A stretch of 64,000 bases of DNA, taken from Ensifer sp. IC4062. GTDB lineage: Bacteria > Pseudomonadota > Alphaproteobacteria > Rhizobiales > Rhizobiaceae. Where the stretch lies: NCBI RefSeq assembly GCF_020193575.1, contig NZ_JADYVD010000007.1:62001-126000 (forward strand), read 5' to 3'. Position numbers and translations under genes: made by a program. How positions within the stretch are numbered: position 1 is the stretch's first letter; each line of letters opens with the position of its first letter. The notes below the pieces were generated by a model. It saw only the letters and a program-made list of their open reading frames with translations. It was not told where the DNA came from and ran no database searches. Positions 35,481 to 43,707 of the stretch are shown piece by piece.

Positions 35481-35942
35481 GATCCGCACCTCGATGCTGA
35501 ATTACGCCAGCTTCCTTTCGAATCTTCCTTCGAGCGAGATTGAGCCGCTGTGAACAGCGTCTCCGTCCTTTCAGGCGGTCCGCCTCTGGGAAGCGCCGGA
35601 TGAGGTATGAGTCATTCGGCCCACCGGAGGATGTACTGAAGATAGCAGCGCGCTCCCGGACGGGGCTATTGATCGGGAGGAAGGACCCGGTACCAACGAG
35701 GAGGAGATCACTTATACGGGGGTCTAATGCTTTTATGCGCGGGGCAGGGCGCCGGTGCCGCCGGTCTCCGGCTTAGCCGGACGAACACGCCAGTACCTGA
35801 GTTCGCGAACACCAGCAGCGGCTGCCAACGCCGCGGGACGCCGCTCGACGTTTTCGCACACGAAGCTATCTACCTTCTTGAGCAGCGGGACGCCTCTGTC
35901 GCGTAGTTGCCGCTCTGCCATCTGATGGGAGGAAAGGCCGAT
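35481..35942. other. Intergenic region containing the second RNA-like element
   Basis: Outside 35622-35737 no feature is seen. No coding frame is convincing. The ABC-importer promoter should lie between about 35740 and 35920. Confidence 0.4.
35622..35737 (-). ncRNA. Homologue of the 34361 small-RNA element (copy 2), possibly decayed
   Basis: Read on the reverse strand, the segment matches copy 1 over about 115 bases, including GTATA-AGTGATC, CTCGTTGGTACC, the invariant TCCTTCCTCCCG (35674-35685), CGGGAGCGC and GTGGGCC. It has an additional CTCCTCCTC run, again anti-Shine-Dalgarno-like. In the AATAG stem one pair changes T-A to C-G while another is lost. No terminator follows, so it may be a relic or depend on processing. 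Confidence 0.4.
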
Positions 35943-37172
35943 ATGCTGTCCCGTCCTGCGAGAGCCCTCGCCGCAGCGACCATGCTCCTTGGCTTGCCGG
36001 CGTTCGCTGAGGAGACCGTGCGGATATCGGGCTGGGGCGGGTCCGAGGTCGCGATTGTCAACGGACTATTGACGAACGTTCTTGCCGAAAAGCTCGCGAA
36101 AGAGGGAATAACGGTAGAGTACGAGCCCGTTGATGGCGACTTTTCGCAATTCATTCTCAACGGCCTGTCCGCGGGCACGGCTCCGGACCTTTTTTACGTC
36201 GATATCTTCTGGGCGCGCTCCATATTCAGCGCCGGTCAAGCGGCACCGGTAACGCAGGATGTTTCTGGTTTTGCAGCGAATCTCCTCGAGGCCTTCACCT
36301 ATGATGGGAAGCTTTACGCCGTCCCGAAGGACTTCAACGCTCTGGCGGTTCATTTCAACAAGGACATCTTTGACGATGCGCGGGTAGCCTATCCGAGCGA
36401 CGACGACACCTGGACAACCCTGCAACAGAAGCTGGTAGCGGTGCACAAGGCCCTTCCGGAGGTCGACGGCCTTTGCGTCGTTCCGGAATACGCCCGGTTC
36501 GGCGCCTTTGCATTGTCGACAGGCTGGTCCCCTTTCGATAATCAGGGAAAAACCGTGCTCGACGAACATTTTCGTCGGGCTTTCGATTTCTACACGGGTC
36601 TCGTGAAGTCTGGGGCTGCCGTCATGGCCACCGACGCAGGCCAAGGCTGGTCCGGTGGTTGCCTGGCGTCCGAACGGGCTGCCATAGCGATCGAGGGCGC
36701 CTGGATCATCAGCGCTCTGCGCGATAGTGCTCCCAACATGAATCTCGGCACTGTCCGGATGCCGAAAGACCCTGAAAGCGGCAAACGAGGCAATATCGTC
36801 TTTACCGTCGGATGGACCGTCAACGCGGCCTCAAAGGTCAGTAGGGCCGCTGCAAAAGTCGCCGAGCTCCTGACCACAGAGGAGGCCCAGCAATGGGTTT
36901 TGGAGCAGGGGCTGGCGCTGCCGAGCCGGACCGCCCTGGCTGACGACCCTTGGCTACGGGGCGGGCAGCCCGAACAGATGGCAAGCCGAGTGGTTCTCGA
37001 AGGCCTGTCGGACGATCACGTCGCGCCGTATTTCTTCGGAGAAGTCGGAGGGAGTTGGATGCAGCCGATCAATGCCGCGCTCAATTCCGTCATCCTCGGG
37101 GAGGTGGATGCCGACACAGCTTTGGCATCGGCACAAAGCGCGTTTGACCGGATGCTCGCAAAGCAACGCTGA
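35943..37172 (+). CDS. ABC sugar-type transporter, periplasmic binding protein
   Basis: The start at 35943 (MLSRPARALAAATMLLGLPAFA) follows GGGAGGAAAGG and gives 409 residues with a signal peptide of about 22. It has the cluster-B/MalE-type layout: WGGSEVAIVNGLL, GTAPDLFYVDIFWA, KDFNALAVHFNKDIF, AAIAIEGAWIIS, and a C-terminal GGSWMQPINAALN. Substrates of such proteins are mono- or oligosaccharides or glycosides; the specific one is unknown. It leads the operon with two permease genes. Confidence 0.9.
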   Translation: MLSRPARALAAATMLLGLPAFAEETVRISGWGGSEVAIVNGLLTNVLAEKLAKEGITVEYEPVDGDFSQFILNGLSAGTAPDLFYVDIFWARSIFSAGQAAPVTQDVSGFAANLLEAFTYDGKLYAVPKDFNALAVHFNKDIFDDARVAYPSDDDTWTTLQQKLVAVHKALPEVDGLCVVPEYARFGAFALSTGWSPFDNQGKTVLDEHFRRAFDFYTGLVKSGAAVMATDAGQGWSGGCLASERAAIAIEGAWIISALRDSAPNMNLGTVRMPKDPESGKRGNIVFTVGWTVNAASKVSRAAAKVAELLTTEEAQQWVLEQGLALPSRTALADDPWLRGGQPEQMASRVVLEGLSDDHVAPYFFGEVGGSWMQPINAALNSVILGEVDADTALASAQSAFDRMLAKQR

Positions 37173-37235
37173 CTTGCCCTGGGCTCCAACGGTTAGAGGG
37201 CGCGTGAGGCACGGGCATCCGCGGGAGGAGCATGC

Positions 37236-38324
37236 ATGTCGCGAACAAGTTCGGAAGAGAGGAGCGGCTGGCTCTTCGTGTTGCCTTTCACAATCTCAAT
37301 GGCGCTGTTTTTTGTCTACGCGATCGTCCGGACAGCCTTCTACAGCTTCGCCGATTACGACTTGTTCAAGGCTCCAGGCTTCGTCGGGCTCTCCAACTAC
37401 GCAGCATTAATCTCCGATGAACTCTTCCTCATCGCCCTGCGAAATACGATCGGCTTCTCGATCCTCGTCACAACGGTCCAGACGGTGCTTGCGCTTGCCC
37501 TGGCGGTTCTCGTGAACCACGCCGTCCGGGCGAGGGGACTCGTACGGACCGTGTTTTACCTGCCATCGATCATGTCCAGTGCGGCGATGACGCTTATCTT
37601 TCTCTGGCTCTTTCAGAGAGATGGCTTCATGACCGCAATCGTGAGCGTCGTGCTTGCTTATCGCCACCACATCCTTTTGTTCTTCGTCGGCTTCACGGCA
37701 CTGCAGGGCGTGCTCGTTCTCAACGCACGGCGCACGTACGAAGGTGTTTCGATCTTCGATCCCTTCTTTCTGCTCATCGCTGCCATTGGCGCGCTGGCGC
37801 TTGTCGGTGCTTGTGGCCTCGCGGGATTGCTGCCGGTTTTCGACAACCATCTACGTATCTCCTGGCTAAATACCCAGCGGCATTTCCTTTTCATGCCGGT
37901 GACGTTGTGGTCGGTGGCGTTGATGAATGTCTTTACGACGGTCCCAACGCTGATGCTGCTGTTCTTGGCGGGCCTACAGTCGATCCCGAGCGCGTTGTAC
38001 GACGCGGCCGAGATCGACGGAGCCAACGCCTTCCAGCGATTTCGCCACATAACCGTGCCCGCGCTCAGGCCGGTGACCTTTGCCGTCGTTACGATGGGCA
38101 TCATCGGTACGCTGCAGATGTTCGACCAGGTCGCGATTCTGGGAGATGCGGCGCCCCTCGCGAGTCGAGTGACGCTTGCCTACTACGTTTACGAAAATGC
38201 CTTTCCGGCAGGCGCCTCTTCGCGGATCGGAATGGCGAGTGCTGCGGCGCTCGTCCTTGGCATTCTCACAATTGCGGTCGTCTACGTGCAGAAGTCGATC
38301 GGCGTGAGGGAAAGGGGCGACTGA
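37236..38324 (+). CDS. ABC transporter permease, MalF type, enlarged
   Basis: A 362-residue inner-membrane permease, about 70 residues longer than the usual 290. The EAA loop YDAAEIDGANAFQRFRHITVPAL is intact near residue 255 and marks contact with an ATPase. An extra hydrophobic hairpin (about 145-205, HHILLFFVGFTALQGVLVL and FLLIAAIGALALVGACGLAG) interrupts the normal six-helix core. Its TGA overlaps the ATG of the second permease (TGATG). Confidence 0.88.
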   Translation: MSRTSSEERSGWLFVLPFTISMALFFVYAIVRTAFYSFADYDLFKAPGFVGLSNYAALISDELFLIALRNTIGFSILVTTVQTVLALALAVLVNHAVRARGLVRTVFYLPSIMSSAAMTLIFLWLFQRDGFMTAIVSVVLAYRHHILLFFVGFTALQGVLVLNARRTYEGVSIFDPFFLLIAAIGALALVGACGLAGLLPVFDNHLRISWLNTQRHFLFMPVTLWSVALMNVFTTVPTLMLLFLAGLQSIPSALYDAAEIDGANAFQRFRHITVPALRPVTFAVVTMGIIGTLQMFDQVAILGDAAPLASRVTLAYYVYENAFPAGASSRIGMASAAALVLGILTIAVVYVQKSIGVRERGD

Positions 38325-39721
38325 TGGCGAGGGTGACTGCTGCCGATGCTTCGCCCTCGCGTCGCCGTCTGCCTGCCGGCGCGCTGCGCCGGCGGCAGCT
38401 TGCGGCAAGCGCCTGGCTGTATCTGATCTTTCTTGCCGTGGCGGCCATCATGGCGGGCGCATTCGTTCTTGCCTTTATGGCGAGCTTGAAGGTCGATCCA
38501 CTAGAGAGACCCTTCCGTTTCCATTTCGATCAGCTCAACCCGGCCGCATGGATCGCCGCCGCGCGTTTGGGGCAGGAGGGGGCGGATGACGCTTTGTGGG
38601 GAGGGCTCTCTCCTGGCGCCAAAGTTGACTTCAGCGTCACTTACGCAGCACCCGCCGGGACTACGATCGTGGAACCGAGAGCCGAGATTCCGCGCCGCCG
38701 CCCGGGCTCGGGCGTCGCCGCGGCGCTCATGCGGTATTATGCGGCGGATTACGCGTCAATTGCGCTGAAAACGTCCAGTTCGGCAATGATGCAGGTCCGT
38801 GACGAGACGGGAATTTTGCAAGCGTGGCAGACGCGGACATTCGTCTATGAGATCACCTACCGCCGCGATCGCCAGAACGGACCTCGGATCGAACGCACAC
38901 CCCTCAACCTCACCGCTCCGCCCTCTCAAACGCTTGTCGACAGTCCCATTTCCCCATCGCGCGCCGAGCGCCGCGGACGTCTGTTGAGTTGGGACAACAT
39001 CACACCGGGCGCTCTCGGGCTGATCTTCAACAACTACCGCCGGGTGATAAACGAGACGGCTGACCTGCAGACCGGGAAAAGCCTGTTCGGAAGCTGGCTG
39101 GTCAACAGCTTTGTCATCGCCATCGGGCGCCTGCTCCTGACGCTCGTCGTCGCCAGCCTTGCGGGATATGCGCTTGCGCGGCTCAAGTTCAGGGGCAGCC
39201 GGTTACTGTTCGCAGCACTGCTTTTCTCGATGACAATTCCGGCGCAAGTGACCTTCGTCTCGAACTATCTGATCTTCAGGGATCTGTCGCTTCTAAACAC
39301 GCCCTGGGCCGTGATCGTCGTCGTCGTCGCCTCGGCCAATGTCCTGTTAATGAAGCAGTTTTTCGAGGGCTTCCCAAGAGAGATAGAGGAAGCCGCAATC
39401 GTCGACGGCGCCAACCGCTTTCAGGTGTTCTGGAAGATCATCCTGCCAAACGCCAGGCCGGCTTTGTTGGTCAACGCGATTCTCGCCTTTCAAGGCGCTT
39501 GGAACGACTTCTTTTGGCCCCTCGTCCTTATCACCAGCCCACCCGAAGCGCTGACGGTTCAAGTCGGGCTTCTCAGCCTGCGTCGTTCGTTCGGGGGTGC
39601 GCAGGGCGATTGGGGACTCGTTCTGGCAGGTGCGTTCCTCTCGGTCGTGCCGGTCCTTATCCTTTTCGCGCTCTTCCAGCGGCACATTGTCTCCACCGAG
39701 TTCACCAAGGGCATCACATAG
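38324..39721 (+). CDS. ABC transporter permease, MalG type, with large periplasmic insertion
   Basis: A 465-residue permease, far longer than the usual 280. After the first helix (WLYLIFLAVAAIMAGAFVLAFM) comes a polar insertion of roughly 165 residues (about 50-215) before the standard permease core; the EAA loop is EEAAIVDGANRFQVFWKIILPNA. The insertion has beta-type and charged sequence (KVDFSVTYAAPAGTTIVEPR) and would face the periplasm. No ABC ATPase gene follows: the next gene is a cyclase. The importer must share an ATPase encoded elsewhere. Confidence 0.88.
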   Translation: MARVTAADASPSRRRLPAGALRRRQLAASAWLYLIFLAVAAIMAGAFVLAFMASLKVDPLERPFRFHFDQLNPAAWIAAARLGQEGADDALWGGLSPGAKVDFSVTYAAPAGTTIVEPRAEIPRRRPGSGVAAALMRYYAADYASIALKTSSSAMMQVRDETGILQAWQTRTFVYEITYRRDRQNGPRIERTPLNLTAPPSQTLVDSPISPSRAERRGRLLSWDNITPGALGLIFNNYRRVINETADLQTGKSLFGSWLVNSFVIAIGRLLLTLVVASLAGYALARLKFRGSRLLFAALLFSMTIPAQVTFVSNYLIFRDLSLLNTPWAVIVVVVASANVLLMKQFFEGFPREIEEAAIVDGANRFQVFWKIILPNARPALLVNAILAFQGAWNDFFWPLVLITSPPEALTVQVGLLSLRRSFGGAQGDWGLVLAGAFLSVVPVLILFALFQRHIVSTEFTKGIT

Positions 39722-39928
39722 AGCTCCCAGTGTGATGGTGGCTTTCCAGAAGCGATCGTCCAGGCCGGACATTACGACATACGCCTTGCACCGCAGCCCG
39801 CATATTGACGAGCGCTTGATCGAAATCGGCGAGATGTTCCTTTTGGTCCTTTCCGATGTGTCTTCGAAAGATTTTCCGACGAAGATGTGCGAGAATCACG
39901 GGCGACACCAATAGGGAGCCGCGGCGAC

Positions 39929-40660
39929 ATGTCGTTTTCTCGATCGAGAATCTGCAAGGGCTGCTGGGAGCAGATGCGTCTCCCCGTGCCTTTGCGTGGG
40001 CCAGCGTCCATTCCCTTCCGCGCGTTCGGCATCCGGCCAAGCCGGATGAATCCGAACACCTGCACGGTTTGCGAACTCATGTTCACCCGGGTGATGAAGG
40101 CTCGCAAGATTACGGTTGACGTGTCTGTACTTTTTGCAGATTTGAGGGGCTATACGACGCTGTCGCAGTCGCTTTCGGCAGATACAGTCTCGTCCCTACT
40201 TGACGATTTTTACGATGAATGTGCTGCAGCCATTTGGGAATTCGATGGTCTGCTTAACAAGACCGTCGGTGATGCGGTCATGGCGATTTTCAACTTTCCG
40301 ATCCCCCACCAGGACCACGCCGAACGTGCCGTGCTGGCTGCAAGGGAGATTCAGCGTCGCTGTCAATTGCGTCGCGAGCAGCACGTGGCTGAAGGCTTCG
40401 ATGGAAGCGAATTCGGCGTCGGCATCGGCATCGACTCGGGTGAGGCCAGCTTTGGAGAGTTCGGTCGGTCGCATCGAGACCTGACTGCTATTGGAACGGT
40501 GGTGAATACTGCCGCTCGCGCCCAGGCAGCCGCTGAAGCGGGCCGGATTCTCGTCACCAGGGCCGTTCGCGATCGGGCGCAGGGTCAGACGGCGGCAAGC
40601 ATAAGCCGGGAATACCGTCTGAAAGGTTTTGAGAAGCCGGTTGAGCTTTACGCCATGTGA
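39929..40660 (+). CDS. Class III adenylate/guanylate cyclase with N-terminal CxxC pairs
   Basis: The start at 39929 (MSFSRSRICKGCWEQMRLP) follows GGGAG and gives 243 residues. An N-terminal module has ICKGCWEQ and, 30 residues on, NTCTVCELMF, two CxxC pairs suited to metal binding or redox sensing. The catalytic domain (about 60-235) has the metal Asp in LFADLRGYT, NKTVGDAVMAIF, and DLTAIGTVVNTAARAQ with the transition-state Asn and Arg. It should make a cyclic nucleotide in the cytoplasm. It lies 207 bases after the ABC permease genes, without overlap, so may be independent. Confidence 0.88.
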   Translation: MSFSRSRICKGCWEQMRLPVPLRGPASIPFRAFGIRPSRMNPNTCTVCELMFTRVMKARKITVDVSVLFADLRGYTTLSQSLSADTVSSLLDDFYDECAAAIWEFDGLLNKTVGDAVMAIFNFPIPHQDHAERAVLAAREIQRRCQLRREQHVAEGFDGSEFGVGIGIDSGEASFGEFGRSHRDLTAIGTVVNTAARAQAAAEAGRILVTRAVRDRAQGQTAASISREYRLKGFEKPVELYAM

Positions 40661-40753
40661 GAAACGTTGGGTGGCTGGAACCGGCGGGTCAGGTTCGATT
40701 TCTTCAAGGAGAGGAATGAAACAGTCACTTCTGGCAGTAGGCGCAGCTTGCGG

Positions 40754-42364
40754 CTACTGCCCGATCCGGATCTCACCCTCTATCCGGGTGATCTCGAAAT
40801 CGCTGATCAATATATCGAGCCGGATTTTCCAAAGGCCGGGGAGGGGCAGCAGGAGGTCGGAGGTGCGCCAGGTTCCGTCCGTCGCCTTGCTCGCGTTGCG
40901 TTTTATCTCGGCGATGCCGGCGGACGGGTTGGAGAAGACGAAGGTGACCTCCTTCGGATCCAGGGCGGAGAAGTCGCCGGCCATGACGAGGGCGGAGGCT
41001 TCCACCGGTCCCGGTCGGCCGGGTGCAATCGTCATTTCCGCCATCGCCTTGTCGCCGTGAATGTGGACGGAAGCCGGCTCCGCGGCGACGGTTGCGAGTG
41101 CGCGCGGTGGCGGCGTGAAACGCCAGGAGGCCGCCACGCCGAAAACCAGCAGCACCACCAGCGTCTCCGCGGCGACCGAGCGAAGAAGATACCGGGTTGC
41201 GCCTTGGTCGCCTGCTTCGACGCGGTCGGTCAGCACCCATCGATTGATTGCCGCCAGAACGAAAAGGATGAGGAGGAGAGCGAGCTTGACCAGGAATACA
41301 TTGCCATAGGCCGTGTCGAGAAGCGCCGACGGCTGTCCCACCTGCACGACCAGGAGCACGATACCGGCCGCCACGAGAAGGGCGAGGGAGAAGGGGATGA
41401 AAGCGGAGAAACGACGTAGTGTCTTGGGGGCATGCGCGTGACTGGCCTGGAGCAGCCTTGCGATGGGTACAAGCGCACCGACCCACAGCGCGATCGCGAT
41501 CGCATGCAGGAAGACACTCGGGCGCATCAGCCATTGCGGTTCGGCGGCGCTGGCGTGGCCGCTGAGGGAGAGAGCGAGCGAGCCCGCAAACAGCGCCAGC
41601 AGCGAAGTCCACCGCGCGACCCGCTGGCGGCGCGAGACGAGCGCGACGCCTGCAAGGGCGAGCGCGGCGAGCATCACGACAACAGTTCTGCCAAAGCTCG
41701 TTCCGAGCCCGGTCGACCACAGCGAGGGTTCGACGAGGGCCGACAGCGGCCTGCCGAGTGCGTCCAGTCCCTGAAGCCCAGCGGAAAGAGCGGTCCCGGT
41801 AAGCCCGATGCCAAGCATTGCCGCGACGAAGCGCAGCCCAGCGCGCGCGCCATGCAGAAACCAGTTCAAGGCGAAGACGCCGCCGATGCCGAAGAACAGA
41901 CCCGCATAGAGCGCGACCCGGCTTGTCCAGAGCGCGGCGCGCACCTGCCAGTCGATCGCCTCGCCGGTGTAAGCCGACCCGCTTGGCGACCCTATCGAAA
42001 AGAGGATCGAGCCGCCGACCGGATGCCCGTCTTCGGAGACGACGCGCCAGGAAAGCACGTGCGTGCCCACGGAAAGATCAGGCGGCACCTCTATTTCCAC
42101 CGTGCGGTCGCGAAGCGTAAACCGCTCGAGCGCGATTGCGGAGCCGTCCGGCTTGACCAGTTTCAACGCCAGAGGGGAGACCGGTTCGCTGAAGGTAAGC
42201 GCCAGTCTTGCGGGCGCGGCAGGAACGACCGCGCCGTCCCGGGGCTCGGTCGCAGTCAGCGACGCATGGCCAAGGGCCGCGGTCGCTAGAAAAAGCCAAG
42301 CGAGAACGGCGATCGTTGCCCGGCCGAGACAGGGTAGGAGTTTTATGGTCGCGAGCGTGTACAC
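40754..42364 (-). CDS. Copper resistance protein, CopC-CopD fusion
   Basis: Read from GTG 42364 the product has 536 residues: a signal peptide ending ALG, then a CopC domain whose mature N-terminus is His (HASLTATEPRDGAVV) and which keeps SEDGHPVGG, the usual copper ligands, then a CopD domain with about eight helices (WSTGLGTSFGRTVVVML, VFLHAIAIALWVGALVP). A C-terminal extracytoplasmic domain of about 90 residues follows (ASVHIHGDKAMAEMTI). It would bind periplasmic copper and move it across the inner membrane. It is last in the operon with YcnI and DUF2946 genes. The start codon is uncertain. Confidence 0.87.
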   Translation of the reverse strand: MYTLATIKLLPCLGRATIAVLAWLFLATAALGHASLTATEPRDGAVVPAAPARLALTFSEPVSPLALKLVKPDGSAIALERFTLRDRTVEIEVPPDLSVGTHVLSWRVVSEDGHPVGGSILFSIGSPSGSAYTGEAIDWQVRAALWTSRVALYAGLFFGIGGVFALNWFLHGARAGLRFVAAMLGIGLTGTALSAGLQGLDALGRPLSALVEPSLWSTGLGTSFGRTVVVMLAALALAGVALVSRRQRVARWTSLLALFAGSLALSLSGHASAAEPQWLMRPSVFLHAIAIALWVGALVPIARLLQASHAHAPKTLRRFSAFIPFSLALLVAAGIVLLVVQVGQPSALLDTAYGNVFLVKLALLLILFVLAAINRWVLTDRVEAGDQGATRYLLRSVAAETLVVLLVFGVAASWRFTPPPRALATVAAEPASVHIHGDKAMAEMTIAPGRPGPVEASALVMAGDFSALDPKEVTFVFSNPSAGIAEIKRNASKATDGTWRTSDLLLPLPGLWKIRLDILISDFEITRIEGEIRIGQ

Positions 42365-42429
42365 CGGATGATCCAGATGTCGAAGGGAGCCGGCGCCGAA
42401 GCGCCGGCTTATTGCCTCAATATCCAGGC

Positions 42430-42960
42430 TCAATGTCCAGCGGCTTTTTCGAGCAGCTTGAGGCCCGGCGCCGGCAATTCGAGATCGTCGGAGGTCTGGC
42501 CGGCAGCCGGAATCTCGATCCAGCGTTCGGTGAGGCCATCTGGGCACTCCTGCACGACGGGGAAATACAGCATCTCGCCGGCCTTGAGGTCGGGCGTCAG
42601 GAAGACGCGCAGCGCGAATTCGTCATACTCATCGTCGGCGAGGCTTCCGCCGCTCCAGATCAGCTCCTTCACGCCCTCGCTGGTCGGCGTGCCGTAGTAG
42701 TCGTAGGACTTCGCGTAAGGGCCCTTGACCTTCTCGATGGTCCAGCCGGCCTTCGGCTGGGGCTTGACCGCAATGACGCCTTCCGGGATCTGAACCCGGA
42801 CGGCCGTCGTCGGCTTGCCCTCGCAACCATGCGGCACCTGCAGGATTGCCTTGTAGGTCGAGCCGACGGGCGCCTCCTTGACCTGCAGGGTGACATGCGC
42901 CAGCGCGGCGCCGGTTCCGAGCGCCAGAATGGCTGCGGTCGCAATGAGCGTCTTGAACAT
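42430..42960 (-). CDS. YcnI-family (DUF1775) periplasmic copper-binding protein
   Basis: A 176-residue protein: a signal peptide (cleavage after ALA) exposes an N-terminal HVTLQV, with VPHGCEGKPTTAVRVQIPEG and KPKAGWTI-type motifs of the YcnI family; the mature N-terminal His plus a tryptophan bind Cu(II) in studied homologues. It lies 65 bases upstream of the CopC-CopD gene on the same strand and is probably a periplasmic copper chaperone for it. Confidence 0.9.
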   Translation of the reverse strand: MFKTLIATAAILALGTGAALAHVTLQVKEAPVGSTYKAILQVPHGCEGKPTTAVRVQIPEGVIAVKPQPKAGWTIEKVKGPYAKSYDYYGTPTSEGVKELIWSGGSLADDEYDEFALRVFLTPDLKAGEMLYFPVVQECPDGLTERWIEIPAAGQTSDDLELPAPGLKLLEKAAGH

Positions 42961-43138
42961 ATTTCTTCTCCATGTCGCCGGCGGTTCAGCGCGGCGGTGA
43001 TTTTAATCGGCACTAGGGCCTGACGAGATGCCGAGTGTCTTCCGCCTGCGAATGCCAGGCGCTGTTCTTCGGCTTCGTATTGGATTGGATGCGCTGATAC
43101 GATCATACGTTCGCGGAATCAGCGTGGTGCAGATATTT

Positions 43139-43522
43139 TCACGCCTTGCGCGGAGGTGCCCTTGGGCTTCCCAAAAACTCTTCCAGCCATTGCGGAAGGT
43201 CGGGACCATCCTTTGCAACAGGGAGATCGATGGGCGCCGCAGGCGCCGCGTCGAAAACGTAAAGCTGTCTTCCCGGGATTGCCGCCTGCGCGAACATCCC
43301 GCAAGCAAGCATGCAGCAGTCCGGCATTCCCGAGTGATCGGTCGATGGCGCGGGCTCGTGATGCCCGTGATCCGCGTCCGAGATGCAAAGCGGGTTTCCG
43401 AAGATATCAAGCTCGACCGGCTTGGTGGCGGCCGCAAATCCGATTGCAGTCTGCAGGACGAGCATGCAGGCGGCGACAAGCGCCACCCAAATGGTCTTTC
43501 TCGTCCGCAGGTGCTTCAACAT
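43139..43522 (-). CDS. DUF2946-like secreted protein, probably copper-related
   Basis: A 127-residue protein with a signal peptide (WVALVAACMLVLQTAIGFAA), then a His/Cys/Met-rich patch (DADHGHH, DHSGMPDCCMLACGMF) suited to copper binding. This matches the DUF2946 type found next to copper genes in proteobacteria. It leads the leftward operon with YcnI and CopCD (178-base gap to YcnI, with no gene between). Confidence 0.75.
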   Translation of the reverse strand: MLKHLRTRKTIWVALVAACMLVLQTAIGFAAATKPVELDIFGNPLCISDADHGHHEPAPSTDHSGMPDCCMLACGMFAQAAIPGRQLYVFDAAPAAPIDLPVAKDGPDLPQWLEEFLGSPRAPPRKA

Positions 43523-43707
43523 GATTGCTCCGATCGATCACCCGTCTATCAGGGGAAACGCCATTTGAACATGCTCTCGATCAAACAAGATCGACGGAAA
43601 TGTCGATCCCGGAGAGAAAACCGGTGGAGATCCGCAGCATACGTTCCTTGGCCGATTTCGAAGAGGCACATGCGCGCTTATTGGGGCCATGAGCATTGGG
43701 GCGTCCA

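Noticed and set aside
37811-38323. Upstream extension of the second ABC permease
   Set aside because: It overlaps the first permease in another frame; the TGATG overlap at 38322-38326 is a normal coupled start.
40681-40720. GGTTCGATTTC as a tRNA T-arm
   Set aside because: No matching acceptor or anticodon arms could be formed around it; it lies at the convergent end of two genes.
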